Assembly (NCBI RefSeq): GCF_963675815.1
Contig: NZ_OY776574.1
Span: 676,001-740,000 of the forward strand
DNA from: an uncultured Desulfuromusa sp.
GTDB lineage: Bacteria > Desulfobacterota > Desulfuromonadia > Desulfuromonadales > Geopsychrobacteraceae
DNA length: 64,000 nt
Reading direction: 5' to 3'
The notes below the pieces were generated by a model. The model saw only the letters and a program-made list of their open reading frames with translations. It was not told the origin of the DNA and did not search any database. Position numbers and translations under genes: made by a program. Shown here piece after piece: positions 25,120-34,388 of this stretch (its first letter is position 1; each line of letters begins with the position of its first letter).

Positions 25120-26325
25120 ATGCAGGATATTCTCAAACGGATTGACGAACTTTATGATGAACTGGTCGCCTTGCGGCGCGATTTTCATATGCATCCCGAA
25201 CTTGGCTTTGAAGAGCAACGAACCGCCGGAATTGTAGAACAATACCTTCGCGACCTCGGTCTTTCTCCTATCCGCATGACAAAAACCGGTGTTGTTGCAC
25301 TGATCGAAGGAACCCAACCAGGCCCTGTTTTGATGTTGCGTGCTGACATGGATGCTCTGCCCATTACAGAAGAAAATGATATCCCCTATAAATCGTTAAA
25401 CCCTGGGGTCATGCATGCTTGTGGACATGATGCCCACACGGCAATGCTTCTTATTGCAGCAAAAATCCTGGTGGAAAAGCGTGACAGGATCAAAGGGGCG
25501 ATCAAACTGGTCTTTCAACCCAATGAAGAAATTGCCGGCGCTATCCACATGGTCAACGATGGAGTCCTTGAAAACCCCAAAGTTGATGCTGTTATGGGAC
25601 AGCACATCTGGTCATTCATGAAATCCGGAACGATCGCTGTTACACCAGGTCCAATCATGTCAGGACTCGATACTTTCAAAATCAGAATTATCGGCAAGGG
25701 TGGCCATACCGGGGCGCCGGAAGAGTCCATCGATCCGGTGTTGACTGCAGCCAATGTCATTCAGTCAGTACAAATGCTGCAAACGCGTGAGATCAGTGAA
25801 CTCAAGTCGACAGTGATCATGTTTGGAAGGATTGCCGGTGGCTTCAAAGGAAGCGTGATTCCGGATGAAGTAGAACTGGAAGGAACTATCCGTTTTCTCT
25901 ACGAAGGAGGTGCGGACACAGTAGAGCAACCAACTGAAAGGTTCATTCGTGTTGTTCGAGGAATCTGTGAAACACATCGTTGTCAATGTGAAATTGCCAT
26001 CGAACATGAAAATATTCCTCTGATCAATAACGCAGAAATGGCTGAAATTGCTCTACAGGCGGCTGAAGTCGTCTTTCCTGATAAAAATTCAATCCAGACA
26101 AACCGCTCATTGGCCAGCGAGGACTTTTCGGAATTTACCGCTCGGGTTCCAGGCGTTTTTATCTTTCTCGGCACCGCCAACCCCGAAACAGATTCATGTT
26201 ATGCTCATCACAACAATTGCTTTAACATTGATGAACAGACAATGAAGCAAGGCGTCGCCATGCATGTCGTAGGTGCGTTCAAGTTTCTACAGGCAAACCG
26301 GACATTGTCTTTTCTTACAAACTGA
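25120..26325 (+). CDS. M20-family amidohydrolase (DoeB2-like deacetylase candidate)
   Basis: Metal-dependent amidohydrolase of 401 residues of the hippurate hydrolase/N-acyl-amino-acid deacylase group. Metal ligands are in VMHACGHDAHTAML near residue 99, with FQPNEE near residue 133 holding the catalytic Glu pair, and the dimerisation domain starts near residue 185 (GKGGHTGAPEES). In the ectoine context the likely substrate is N-acetyl-2,4-diaminobutyrate, releasing acetate; M20 enzymes called DoeB2 are known for this step. The ATG at 25120 has a GAGGAAA site and lies 11 bases after the racemase-like gene. A second M20 gene lies at 40.4 kb. Confidence 0.82.
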   Translation: MQDILKRIDELYDELVALRRDFHMHPELGFEEQRTAGIVEQYLRDLGLSPIRMTKTGVVALIEGTQPGPVLMLRADMDALPITEENDIPYKSLNPGVMHACGHDAHTAMLLIAAKILVEKRDRIKGAIKLVFQPNEEIAGAIHMVNDGVLENPKVDAVMGQHIWSFMKSGTIAVTPGPIMSGLDTFKIRIIGKGGHTGAPEESIDPVLTAANVIQSVQMLQTREISELKSTVIMFGRIAGGFKGSVIPDEVELEGTIRFLYEGGADTVEQPTERFIRVVRGICETHRCQCEIAIEHENIPLINNAEMAEIALQAAEVVFPDKNSIQTNRSLASEDFSEFTARVPGVFIFLGTANPETDSCYAHHNNCFNIDEQTMKQGVAMHVVGAFKFLQANRTLSFLTN

Positions 26326-26474
26326 ACCGCAACAAACTGAAAGTGAACTTATTCGAACAAAGGAAGAACATTTCTAATCACGATCAATAGATTGGCAACA
26401 ACAGGATTTCACAAATTTAAGGCTTGGTTCATTAACTGGTCCACTAGCGGGCCAACAACCCTAAGGAGGAAAAT

Positions 26475-27521
26475 GTGAAAAAGTTACTGGTATTGTTAAT
26501 GGCAGCAATGATTCTTTCGTCCGGTATTGCATTTGCTGGTGCTTACACCGGCCCCGCGGTGACGGCAAAGATCGCATCCGAAGAAATCGAAGGTGATTTC
26601 ATGACGGTCTGGGCTAAAAAATTCGCAGACCACATGAAAGATTGGTCAGACGGCAAGATCGTCTTTGAAGTCTATCCCTACGGAACTCTGGGGGCAACCG
26701 GCGACATCAACGAGCTGGCCCAGATGGGTGTTGTTCAGTGCGTATTCTCCGACTATGCCTGGATCAGTGCTTTTGTTCCCCAGGCTCAGGTTCTCGCCCT
26801 GAACTATATTTTCCCGACAGAGCAAGTTCCTCAGACTCTGGACTGGATGATGAAAAACGGTGATTTCATGCCGCTCATGACCAAGCACTTTGCCGACAAC
26901 GGCCTGGTCCCTGCTTCCATCATGTTCGAAGGCTGGCAGTGGTTGTCAACAAAAGAGCCCGTCAAATCCCTTAGCGACTTCAAAGGGACAAAAATTCGGG
27001 TCATGGGATCCAAGCTTCTGGTGGAAGACTACAAATCCTACGGTGCATCTCCAACTCCAATGAGTTATGGCGAAGTCTACAGTGGCCTGCAGATGGGTCT
27101 GATCGATGGCCAGGTCAACCCGCTGTTCGCGATTTACAGCATGAAATTCTACGAAGTTCAAAACCATCTCACCCAGCTCAAAAGTGAACCATTCCTGGGC
27201 ATTCCAGCCTTCAATAAGGACTTCTTCGATGGTTTGACCAAAGAAGCCCAGGCTGAAATTATCAAATTCTGGCAGGATGCCATCATCCCGGCCGGCGAGT
27301 GGATCATCGAAAGAAATCAGCATGACGGCGAAATGATGAAGAAGGAAAAACCTTCTCTCCAGTTCCACACCCTTGACGATGCAGCCGTGGCTGAGTTCAA
27401 AGCACAAGCCGAAACCGTTTATCCAAAATATGTTGAGATCGGTGGCAAAGGTTCTCAGAAAATGCTCGACACCCTGCTCAAAGACATTGCCGAAGCTAAA
27501 GCAGCTCTCGGTGTAAAATAA
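26475..27521 (+). CDS. TRAP transporter solute-binding protein (DctP family, ectoine-binding candidate)
   Basis: Periplasmic binding protein of 348 residues with signal peptide MKKLLVLLMAAMILSSGIAFA. It starts at a GTG with a very strong AAGGAGG site. The conserved Arg of DctP proteins is in GTKIRVMGS near residue 178, and SPTPMSYGEVYSGLQMGLIDG near 197 (shortened) is the family core. From memory, the stretch resembles TeaA, the Halomonas ectoine-binding protein, including an Asn-Pro after the DGQ motif (GQVNPLF). It is the first gene of a dctPQM set, and the doeA-like gene follows, so ectoine or a related solute is the inferred ligand. Confidence 0.9.
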   Translation: MKKLLVLLMAAMILSSGIAFAGAYTGPAVTAKIASEEIEGDFMTVWAKKFADHMKDWSDGKIVFEVYPYGTLGATGDINELAQMGVVQCVFSDYAWISAFVPQAQVLALNYIFPTEQVPQTLDWMMKNGDFMPLMTKHFADNGLVPASIMFEGWQWLSTKEPVKSLSDFKGTKIRVMGSKLLVEDYKSYGASPTPMSYGEVYSGLQMGLIDGQVNPLFAIYSMKFYEVQNHLTQLKSEPFLGIPAFNKDFFDGLTKEAQAEIIKFWQDAIIPAGEWIIERNQHDGEMMKKEKPSLQFHTLDDAAVAEFKAQAETVYPKYVEIGGKGSQKMLDTLLKDIAEAKAALGVK

Positions 27522-27529
27522 CCATAACT

Positions 27530-27559
27530 TTGGCTCGCGGCATTTTTGCCGCGAGCCAA
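27530..27559 (+). other. Intercistronic hairpin between dctP and dctQ
   Basis: A 12-bp perfect stem TTGGCTCGCGGC / GCCGCGAGCCAA with a loop ATTTTT. Such hairpins after binding-protein genes usually stabilise the upstream mRNA or lower downstream expression, so that binding protein exceeds membrane subunits. Confidence 0.7.
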
Positions 27560-27589
27560 TCGACGTTCTATTCACGGTGGAGATCAATC

Positions 27590-28219
27590 ATGTCAGATAC
27601 GCACCCAGAACCACAAAAAACGTCTATCATCGAGAAGATGAATCCGGAAGCATACGCAAACACCAGCAAGATGAGCTTATTCCAAAAAATAAATCACTAT
27701 AGCGGCCTGATCATCAACGGGATTGAAGTATCGATTATGGTTTTTTGTGTGGCTGCGCTCGCTGTCTTGCTGATTGTTAACGTGGTCGCCAGAACTTTTT
27801 TTCAGAGCCTCTATTTCGCTGATGAAATTTCAATGTTTCTGGTTCTGATTATTACTTTCGTCGGCGTCAGCTACGGAGTCAGGAAAGCTCGACATATCCG
27901 CATGGGTGCGTTCCTCGACGCAATGCCGCCAAAAATGGAAAAAGTTTTCATCATTGCTATCTCGCTGATCAGTGCAGTGGTTCTCGGCATCATGACCTGG
28001 GCCTCATGGAAGTACCTGCTCAACGCTTTTGACCGCGGTCATATGAGTCAGGCTCTGCGACTTCCCAAATGGGCTTTTTACGTCATCATTCCCGCCGGGT
28101 TCGGTCTGGCATCAATTCAATACTTGCGGACGATCATCAAAAACCTGACCGAGGACGAACCCTGGCAATCGCCGGATCAGCAAAGTGAATATGAAGATGA
28201 AGAGATAGGAGGAGTGTAA
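27590..28219 (+). CDS. TRAP transporter small membrane subunit (DctQ family)
   Basis: Membrane protein of 209 residues from the ATG at 27590, which has a GGAG site 7 bases upstream; the frame is open to 27530 but that part lies within the hairpin. It has four hydrophobic segments (about residues 45-70, 80-100, 120-140, 160-180) and the DctQ core FFQSLYFADEISMFLVLI and GVSYGVRKARHIRMG. It pairs with DctM in the sodium-coupled importer. The N-terminal 40 residues are soluble and longer than in many DctQ proteins. Confidence 0.9.
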   Translation: MSDTHPEPQKTSIIEKMNPEAYANTSKMSLFQKINHYSGLIINGIEVSIMVFCVAALAVLLIVNVVARTFFQSLYFADEISMFLVLIITFVGVSYGVRKARHIRMGAFLDAMPPKMEKVFIIAISLISAVVLGIMTWASWKYLLNAFDRGHMSQALRLPKWAFYVIIPAGFGLASIQYLRTIIKNLTEDEPWQSPDQQSEYEDEEIGGV

Positions 28220-28221
28220 CA

Positions 28222-29511
28222 ATGGGAATTTTCGGAATCAGCCTTGCATCAATGCTGCTCATAGGGTTCCCTTTCATGGTGACCCTGCTTGGCTCTATCA
28301 TGCTCTACCTGTTCCTCTTCATGCCCGACATGGCTCCGAAGATGCTTCTTATTGTGGTACAGCAGGTCATTACCGGTGTCACTCCACCAGCTTTGGTCTG
28401 CGTCCCGATGTTTATCCTTTCAGCCAGTATCATCACCTCAGGTGAATCGGCCGGACGCCTGATCCACATGCTCAAGGTTTTCGTCGGACACCTCCCCGGG
28501 GGGTTACCGATCACCACCTGCGCCAGCTGTACCACCTTCGGTGCGGTTTCCGGATCAACCCAGGCAACTGTAGCTGCTATCGGCGGCACCATGCGCCCGA
28601 TGCTGCTCGATGCCGGATATAAAAGTTCATTTACTCTGGGACTGATCATTAACGCCAGTGATATCGCCTTTTTGATTCCTCCCAGTATCGGCTTTATTGT
28701 CTACGGGGTCGCCACCAGCACCTCAATCGGAACCCTTTTTATCGCCGGAATTCTCCCGGGGCTATTGATCCTGGTGATGTTCTCAGCCTACTGTTACTTC
28801 TACTCAAAAGTGAAAAAGATCCCAACACTGCCGAAAGCAAGCTGGGTCGAGCGTAAACAAGCGATCAAAGACGGACTGCCGGTTCTCGGATTTCCAACGA
28901 TCATCATCGGTGGAATTTATTCCGGCATCTTCAACCCAACGGAAGCAGCCGCAGCCTCAGTGGTCTACGCCATCATCCTCGAAAGCCTCATCTACAAGGC
29001 CATCACATTTCCACGTCTGGTCGATTCTTTCCTCCAGACCGGTGTCATCACCGGGGTGGTCTTTATCCTCGTCGGAGCAGGTCAAGCTTTTTCCTTCCTG
29101 ATCGGCTTCCTGCAGCTTCCAGCTAAATTATTGCCACCATTGTTCGGTCCTGATCCGTCCAGGTTGTGGGTTATTGCAATTATCGTCGTCGTATATTTTG
29201 TTGCGTGCATGTTCGTTGACCCGATCGTTGCAATTTTTGTCCTGAGCCCAATTTTCCAACCATACGTTGTCAGTGCCGGAGTTGATCCGATTCTGCTCGG
29301 CGTTCTCGTGACCCTGCAAGCCGCTATAGGATCGGCAACACCGCCATTCGGTTGCGATATCTTTACCGCACAGCTCATATTTAGACGCCCCTATCTGGAA
29401 GTCATCGGGCACGCACTGCCGTTTTTACTGATTCTGATCCTGGCAACGGTGCTGCTGGTGGCGTTTCCACAGATCGCCCTGTTCCTTCCGAATATGGCAC
29501 TCGGCGGCTAG
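28222..29511 (+). CDS. TRAP transporter large membrane subunit (DctM family)
   Basis: Permease of 429 residues with about 12 hydrophobic segments, the transport channel of the TRAP system. The conserved core LGLIINASDIAFLIPPSIGFIV (shortened; near residue 140-160) and the C-terminal QAAIGSATPPFGCDIF near residue 360 match DctM. It starts 2 bases after the dctQ stop with a GGAG site. Sodium-driven uptake fits a marine organism. Confidence 0.95.
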   Translation: MGIFGISLASMLLIGFPFMVTLLGSIMLYLFLFMPDMAPKMLLIVVQQVITGVTPPALVCVPMFILSASIITSGESAGRLIHMLKVFVGHLPGGLPITTCASCTTFGAVSGSTQATVAAIGGTMRPMLLDAGYKSSFTLGLIINASDIAFLIPPSIGFIVYGVATSTSIGTLFIAGILPGLLILVMFSAYCYFYSKVKKIPTLPKASWVERKQAIKDGLPVLGFPTIIIGGIYSGIFNPTEAAAASVVYAIILESLIYKAITFPRLVDSFLQTGVITGVVFILVGAGQAFSFLIGFLQLPAKLLPPLFGPDPSRLWVIAIIVVVYFVACMFVDPIVAIFVLSPIFQPYVVSAGVDPILLGVLVTLQAAIGSATPPFGCDIFTAQLIFRRPYLEVIGHALPFLLILILATVLLVAFPQIALFLPNMALGG

Positions 29512-29539
29512 CTAGCCGCGTTAACCTTTAGTTTTTCTT

Positions 29540-29562
29540 GGGGCGAGGCAACAGCCCGCCCC
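29540..29562 (+). other. Intercistronic hairpin between dctM and doeA-like gene
   Basis: GGGGCG / CGCCCC with an 11-base loop in which GGC/GCC can pair further. No T tract follows. Part of the hairpin series in this cluster. Confidence 0.45.
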
Positions 29563-29647
29563 GTTCCTCGATATGCCGTTTATGAACAACCCGGCATGCG
29601 CCCCCTTGCTTAAGCGCATACTGGTATAGGACTAAAAGGAGTTTCAA

Positions 29648-30820
29648 ATGCTGACATTTCCACGCGAAGAATACCTGGCACGGATAGAAAAAACCAAACA
29701 ACGGATGCAAAAGGAAGGAATAGATTGTCTGCTCATTTCACAGCAGGCCAACATGAACTACCTGACCGGATATGATGGTTGGAGTTTTTACGTCCATCAA
29801 TGTGTTATCGTCTCTCTTGAGCAGGAACAACCGATCTGGATTGGGCGTGGGATGGATGCCAATGGAGCCAGAATTTTATCATTTCTTGATAAAGAAAATA
29901 TTTACGAATACCCCGACTATCTGGTTCATAATACGGTGGATCATCCCATGCATCACATCGCCAAAATTATCCATGAAAAAGGCTGGGACAAAAAAACATT
30001 CGGTGTCGAAATGGACCAATTCTATTTCACCCACAGAGCATATCTTGAGCTCGAAGCCAAACTCCCCAATGCCAAGTTTGTGGATGGGAATACCTTAGTC
30101 AACTGGGTTCGCGTCATCAAATCCGACCGTGAAATCGAATTCATGAAAATCGCAGGCCAGATCGCTGAAAATGTCATGCAAACAGCTGTGGACTCTATCA
30201 ATGTCGGTGTCCGCGAATGTGATGCTGCTGCCGAGATCGCGCGCTCCCAGTATCGGGGAACAGCAGAGCATTCCGGAGATTATCCAGCCATTGTTCCCCT
30301 GATGATGGCAGGTGAAAAAACAAAAACACCGCATCTGACCTGGACTGAAAAAAAGTTTGCAGCGGATGAAGCGGTCTTACTGGAACTGAGTGGTGTTTAC
30401 CGTCACTATCATACACCGATTGCACGGACCATCTTCCTTGGTCAGAATCCACCACCGATCATGACGGAAACAGCAGCCGTTGTCACCGAAGGTCTTGCTG
30501 CGGCTCTCGAAATCATCAAACCCGGTGTTGTCGCAGAGGACGTTGAAGCACGCTGGCGCGAAGCCATTGCTCACTCAAGTATTGTTAAAGAATCTCGCCT
30601 TGGGTACTCCATCGGCATTAACTATCCCCCGGATTGGGGTGAGCACACCATCAGTTTGCGCCCTGGAGACAAAACTGTTATTCAACCGGGAATGGCCCTG
30701 CATCTTATTCCAGGCATCTGGTATGACAATGTCGGATTTGAAATCGATGCCAGCATTGTTGTCACCGAAACAGGATATGAACATCTGTTCAATTATCCCG
30801 TTGATCTGGTTCTCAAGTAG
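29648..30820 (+). CDS. doeA: Ectoine hydrolase (DoeA/EutD-like, M24 family)
   Basis: Protein of 390 residues of the M24 (aminopeptidase P/creatinase-like) fold. It opens the ectoine ring to N-acetyl-L-2,4-diaminobutyrate in the cytoplasm. It matches what I recall of DoeA closely: NMNYLTGYDGWSFYVHQ near residue 36, GRGMDANGARI near residue 71, YPAIVPLMMAGE near residue 215 and GINYPPDWGEHTISLRPGD near residue 325. These segments separate DoeA from proline dipeptidases. It has an AAAGGAG site. It follows the TRAP genes by 136 bases and precedes the gdh operon. This gene is the main support for an ectoine reading of the whole 21-41 kb region. Confidence 0.87.
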   Translation: MLTFPREEYLARIEKTKQRMQKEGIDCLLISQQANMNYLTGYDGWSFYVHQCVIVSLEQEQPIWIGRGMDANGARILSFLDKENIYEYPDYLVHNTVDHPMHHIAKIIHEKGWDKKTFGVEMDQFYFTHRAYLELEAKLPNAKFVDGNTLVNWVRVIKSDREIEFMKIAGQIAENVMQTAVDSINVGVRECDAAAEIARSQYRGTAEHSGDYPAIVPLMMAGEKTKTPHLTWTEKKFAADEAVLLELSGVYRHYHTPIARTIFLGQNPPPIMTETAAVVTEGLAAALEIIKPGVVAEDVEARWREAIAHSSIVKESRLGYSIGINYPPDWGEHTISLRPGDKTVIQPGMALHLIPGIWYDNVGFEIDASIVVTETGYEHLFNYPVDLVLK

Positions 30821-30847
30821 CATTATGGGATAATTTTTCATCTGCAT

Positions 30848-30885
30848 CTGATCGAGTTGCCAAAGTCATCCGGCAACTCGATCAG
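30848..30885 (+). terminator. Strong hairpin at the end of the TRAP/doeA run
   Basis: A 14-bp perfect stem CTGATCGAGTTGCC / GGCAACTCGATCAG with a 10-base loop, 27 bases after the doeA stop. There is no T tract. Probably the end of the operon or a 3' stabiliser. The remaining gap up to the gdh promoter holds nothing I recognise. Confidence 0.6.
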
Positions 30886-31048
30886 TTCACACGTAAACCA
30901 TCCTCTTTCCGACCAAAAGCTCATCCCCTTCAAGCCCGTCAAGTGGTTACAACGACTTGTTTCTCAGCATCTTTACCCAGACAGAACCATAGAAAGATAC
31001 CAAGGCGACTCATGGCTCCAAATCCATGGAGTGAGAACCGTTTTATGA

Positions 31049-31076
31049 TTGACTTGGACCAATAAATTGCTATACT
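31049..31076 (+). promoter_or_regulatory. Sigma-70-type promoter of the gdh operon
   Basis: TTGACT (31049-31054), 16 bases, TATACT (31071-31076). The geometry is like the iclR promoter, with the operator-like element beginning 14 bases after the -10 box. Confidence 0.65.
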
Positions 31077-31089
31077 TCGCACAAAGTAT

Positions 31090-31121
31090 CACTATTTCAA
31101 CATGCGTTCATATAGTGAGCA
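31090..31121 (+). promoter_or_regulatory. Operator-like element, copy 2 (gdh)
   Basis: CACTAT-N3-AAC-N4-GTT-N3-ATAGTG plus AGCA. Its outer and inner arms are both palindromic. It shares 25 of 32 bases with the copy before iclR (20972-21003). It lies about 200 bases before the gdh ATG, leaving a long leader in which I see no further element. Confidence 0.7.
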
Positions 31122-31315
31122 TAGCCGACCGTCACAAATTCCGCTGGCGAGGTCAGCTATGGAGAAACGTCAACACTTAACTGGGAGCCCATTGAAAGGA
31201 GAAACTGCTGTTAGGACATCCAGACGACTAAGCGGTATTTTTATCTGATTTTTCAGTTACAGGGTATCAGCAAGCAATTTTCGTCATAGCAAATTTAACC
31301 GTAAAGGAACACATA

Positions 31316-34300
31316 ATGAACTTCTCAACTGAAAGCCCAATGTATCAAAAGGTTGCTCGATTGATCGGTGAAAACCAGACCATTGCCAAAAAGAATCTGG
31401 CATGGTTACAGCAGGAGATGCATCCCTACTTTTTTATCACGATGCACGAAGAAAGTGAGGCCATCGCAACTCTTGCGACAATCATGAATTCGCTTGGAGC
31501 CAACCGGCGCAGCATTCTGGCTGACACTGAGAAGACCCTTATCCTCGCACGCACCAGCATGCCCGGGGCCCTGTACGATACGCTAAGAACCATTCGTGAA
31601 CGGGATATTTCCTATGCACACATTGCTCATTCCTATGCCCCCCTCCCCGGTCAGGACACGGAACTGGAGTTGCAGCGTTTTGAGTTCGACAGGAAAAGCC
31701 ATCAGGAAATTGCGACAGGCTTGCAATCCGTGGTTCATGTTCCTGAGAGTGTTCGCAACAATGTTGCGGCCGTCATCAGCAAGCGTTACCCCGACTTTAA
31801 AATGGAGAATCTGGAGCATCTGTTAAATGTTCTCTGGCTGAACAACCCGACCTATGTCACCATCTCCCCAGCCGATCGCGTTGCTCAAATTCTCTGGCTG
31901 TACCAGCAGATCAGGGATAATGATGGGATTCATCTTGACGTTGAAGAAACAGAAGGCTTTGGTGATGAGGGTGACGAAATCAGGATCATGTTTGCGGTCA
32001 GCAATCCACCTCAACGTGACTTTTTGCTACAGATCATGGAAGTATTCACCCGCCTCGGCATTGAGACAAAAAGAACTTATGGACTCACTTTGAGTAATGG
32101 TGTTCATCCCGTTTTTCTGGGGACATTTTATGTGCGTAAAAAAGATGCTCCTCAGCTTGTCAAAGGGACGGAGCTGTTCAGCAAACTCCGCTCAGAACTG
32201 TTCAACACCCAACTGCTGCAAACCCGTTCTCACGCATACCAGGAATTTGTGACCAAGCAGGTCATGAGCGGTGAAGATGCAACATTGGTTAACGCTTTTA
32301 TCGCTTTTTGCCACACCAATCTGGCTCACAGCAGTGACTTGTATGATCTTGAAGGTGTTGAACGGGCATTTCACCTGCAACCGGACCTTTGCCTGCAACT
32401 GGTCGAACTCTTCCGGACCCGTTTTGATCCAGCCAAAGAGAACCGCGAGGAACTCTATTCACAGATGTTGGACAAGGCTGTCACCACAGTCGAAGAATAT
32501 AATACCGGTCATAAGCGGGTTGATGCTTACCGCCGCACAATCTTCCGCTGCTGCCTCTCCTTTATCCGCAATACACTGAAGACCAACTTTTTTGTCGACA
32601 AAAAACAGGCCCTTGCCTTCAGGATTGATCCGATTTATCTGGCGGAGCTGGAGCGTTTGTTCACCGATGATCTGCCTTCAGAACGCCCGTTCCGTATCAC
32701 CTTCTTCTTCGGTCGCTATGGAGTCGGTTACCATATCGGTTTCTCTGATATTGCCCGTGGCGGATGGCGAACATTGATTGCCAACGGTCGTGATGATTAT
32801 GTCACCTGCGCCGACAGCATGTTCAAAGAAAACTATGTCCTCGCTCATACCCAGCACCTGAAAAACAAAGACATCTACGAAGGTGGATCCAAGATGGTTT
32901 CGGTGCTGAATGCGGTCAGCATCAATGATCAGGTTCTGGTTAATCAACGTTTGTACAAACTGCAGTATGGCTTTATCAACGCTTTTCTGGATATTTATGT
33001 CAGTGAAAACGGCAAGGTTAAAGACCCGAATGTTGTTGACTATTATGGCGACGAAGAAGCGATTGAGCTTGGTCCTGATGAAAACATGCATGACATCATG
33101 ATCGAAACCATCGCCACTCTGGCACAAAAACGTGGCTATATCCTGGGTATTGGGATCATGTCAGGGAAAAAGGTGGGCATTAACCATAAAGAGTTCGGTG
33201 TCACGTCTGCCGGGGTCGTCAAGTTTGCCGAAATCACCATGGAAGAACTGGGCATCGATTACAGCAAAGATGCGTTTACCGTTAAAATGACCGGTGGCCC
33301 TGGCGGTGATGTTGCCGGTAACGCCATGCGACTGTTATTCGACCACAGCCCGAAAGCCAATATAAATCTGATTCTGGATGGCAGTGGTGCTTTTTACGAC
33401 CCTCAGGGCGCGGATCGTGAGGAGCTTCGACGTCTCATTCTGACCCAGGATATTGAAGAATTTAATCCGCAAAAACTCCATCCGGGTGGCTTCATGCTCT
33501 ATCGCAATCGCCGTCGTACCGAAGGGATACGCGAACTATACATGAAGGTTGTCAAGACGCAAAGTGGACTGGACGAGCAGTGGATTTCAACTGATGAATT
33601 CTACCGTGAGTTCAACAGCTTGCCTTTTACCGTACAAGCCGACATCTTTATTCCCGGCGGGGGACGTCCGGAAACCATCGACCGTGAAAACTGGCAACGT
33701 TTCTTTACTGATGACGGAACCCCTTCTTCCCGTGCTATCCTTGAAGGCGCAAACTCCTTCATCACCCCGGAAGCCCGTATTGAATTACAGAAAAAAGGCA
33801 TTATCGTCATGCGTGACGCTTCCGCCAACAAATGCGGCGTCATCTCTTCATCCTACGAAATCATAGCCAACCTGGTCATGAGCACAGACGAGTTTATTGA
33901 ACACAAAGAAGCTTATGTTGCTGATGTGCTTGGAATCCTCGAACGCCGTGCTGAAGATGAAGCACGACTGATTTTCAAGCGTTACAATGAAGCTAAAGGG
34001 GCTAAACTTTACACCGAGATCTCCGATGCCATCAGTAAGGAGATCAACAAACATTATTCAGAGTTGTTCAACTTTTTCCAGGCCAACCCGGAGAGCTGTA
34101 AAGACTCCCTGTTTCAGCAGGCAATTTACAGACATCTCCCCGATTTCCTGAGTGAAAATAAAGCCTATCATGAGCGCATCCAACAGCTACCGGAAAAATA
34201 TCTGTACGCAATCCTCGCAGTCGAGGTCGCGACGTCCATGACTTATCACGGCAATAAAGAAAGTGATTTCATGCTTGTAGCTAAAGGCCATCTACAGCGC

Positions 34301-34318
34301 GTTTACGATAACAAATAA
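31316..34318 (+). CDS. NAD-type glutamate dehydrogenase, large (about 110 kDa) form
   Basis: Cytoplasmic oxidative deamination of glutamate to 2-oxoglutarate and ammonia. At 1000 residues it belongs to the large NAD-dependent group with long N- and C-terminal extensions. The catalytic core is in the middle and C-terminal part: GVGYHIGFSDIARGGWRT near residue 475, KMTGGPGGDVAGNAMRL near residue 660 (nucleotide-binding), and EGANSFITPEAR near residue 810. In the cluster it would regenerate the 2-oxoglutarate used by the diaminobutyrate transaminase and deliver NADH. It is first in an operon with the proline-racemase-family, flavoprotein, FeS, kinase and M20 genes. Confidence 0.92.
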   Translation: MNFSTESPMYQKVARLIGENQTIAKKNLAWLQQEMHPYFFITMHEESEAIATLATIMNSLGANRRSILADTEKTLILARTSMPGALYDTLRTIRERDISYAHIAHSYAPLPGQDTELELQRFEFDRKSHQEIATGLQSVVHVPESVRNNVAAVISKRYPDFKMENLEHLLNVLWLNNPTYVTISPADRVAQILWLYQQIRDNDGIHLDVEETEGFGDEGDEIRIMFAVSNPPQRDFLLQIMEVFTRLGIETKRTYGLTLSNGVHPVFLGTFYVRKKDAPQLVKGTELFSKLRSELFNTQLLQTRSHAYQEFVTKQVMSGEDATLVNAFIAFCHTNLAHSSDLYDLEGVERAFHLQPDLCLQLVELFRTRFDPAKENREELYSQMLDKAVTTVEEYNTGHKRVDAYRRTIFRCCLSFIRNTLKTNFFVDKKQALAFRIDPIYLAELERLFTDDLPSERPFRITFFFGRYGVGYHIGFSDIARGGWRTLIANGRDDYVTCADSMFKENYVLAHTQHLKNKDIYEGGSKMVSVLNAVSINDQVLVNQRLYKLQYGFINAFLDIYVSENGKVKDPNVVDYYGDEEAIELGPDENMHDIMIETIATLAQKRGYILGIGIMSGKKVGINHKEFGVTSAGVVKFAEITMEELGIDYSKDAFTVKMTGGPGGDVAGNAMRLLFDHSPKANINLILDGSGAFYDPQGADREELRRLILTQDIEEFNPQKLHPGGFMLYRNRRRTEGIRELYMKVVKTQSGLDEQWISTDEFYREFNSLPFTVQADIFIPGGGRPETIDRENWQRFFTDDGTPSSRAILEGANSFITPEARIELQKKGIIVMRDASANKCGVISSSYEIIANLVMSTDEFIEHKEAYVADVLGILERRAEDEARLIFKRYNEAKGAKLYTEISDAISKEINKHYSELFNFFQANPESCKDSLFQQAIYRHLPDFLSENKAYHERIQQLPEKYLYAILAVEVATSMTYHGNKESDFMLVAKGHLQRVYDNK

Positions 34319-34336
34319 TTCATCGGGAAAATGATT

Positions 34337-34370
34337 CCAAAAGAACCGGTGTCACGCCCGGTTCTTTTGG
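34337..34370 (+). other. Intercistronic hairpin after gdh
   Basis: A 13-bp perfect stem CCAAAAGAACCGG / CCGGTTCTTTTGG with an 8-base loop. It lacks a T tract; the next gene starts 19 bases later. Confidence 0.65.
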
Positions 34371-34388
34371 ATAAATATGGAGATCGAA

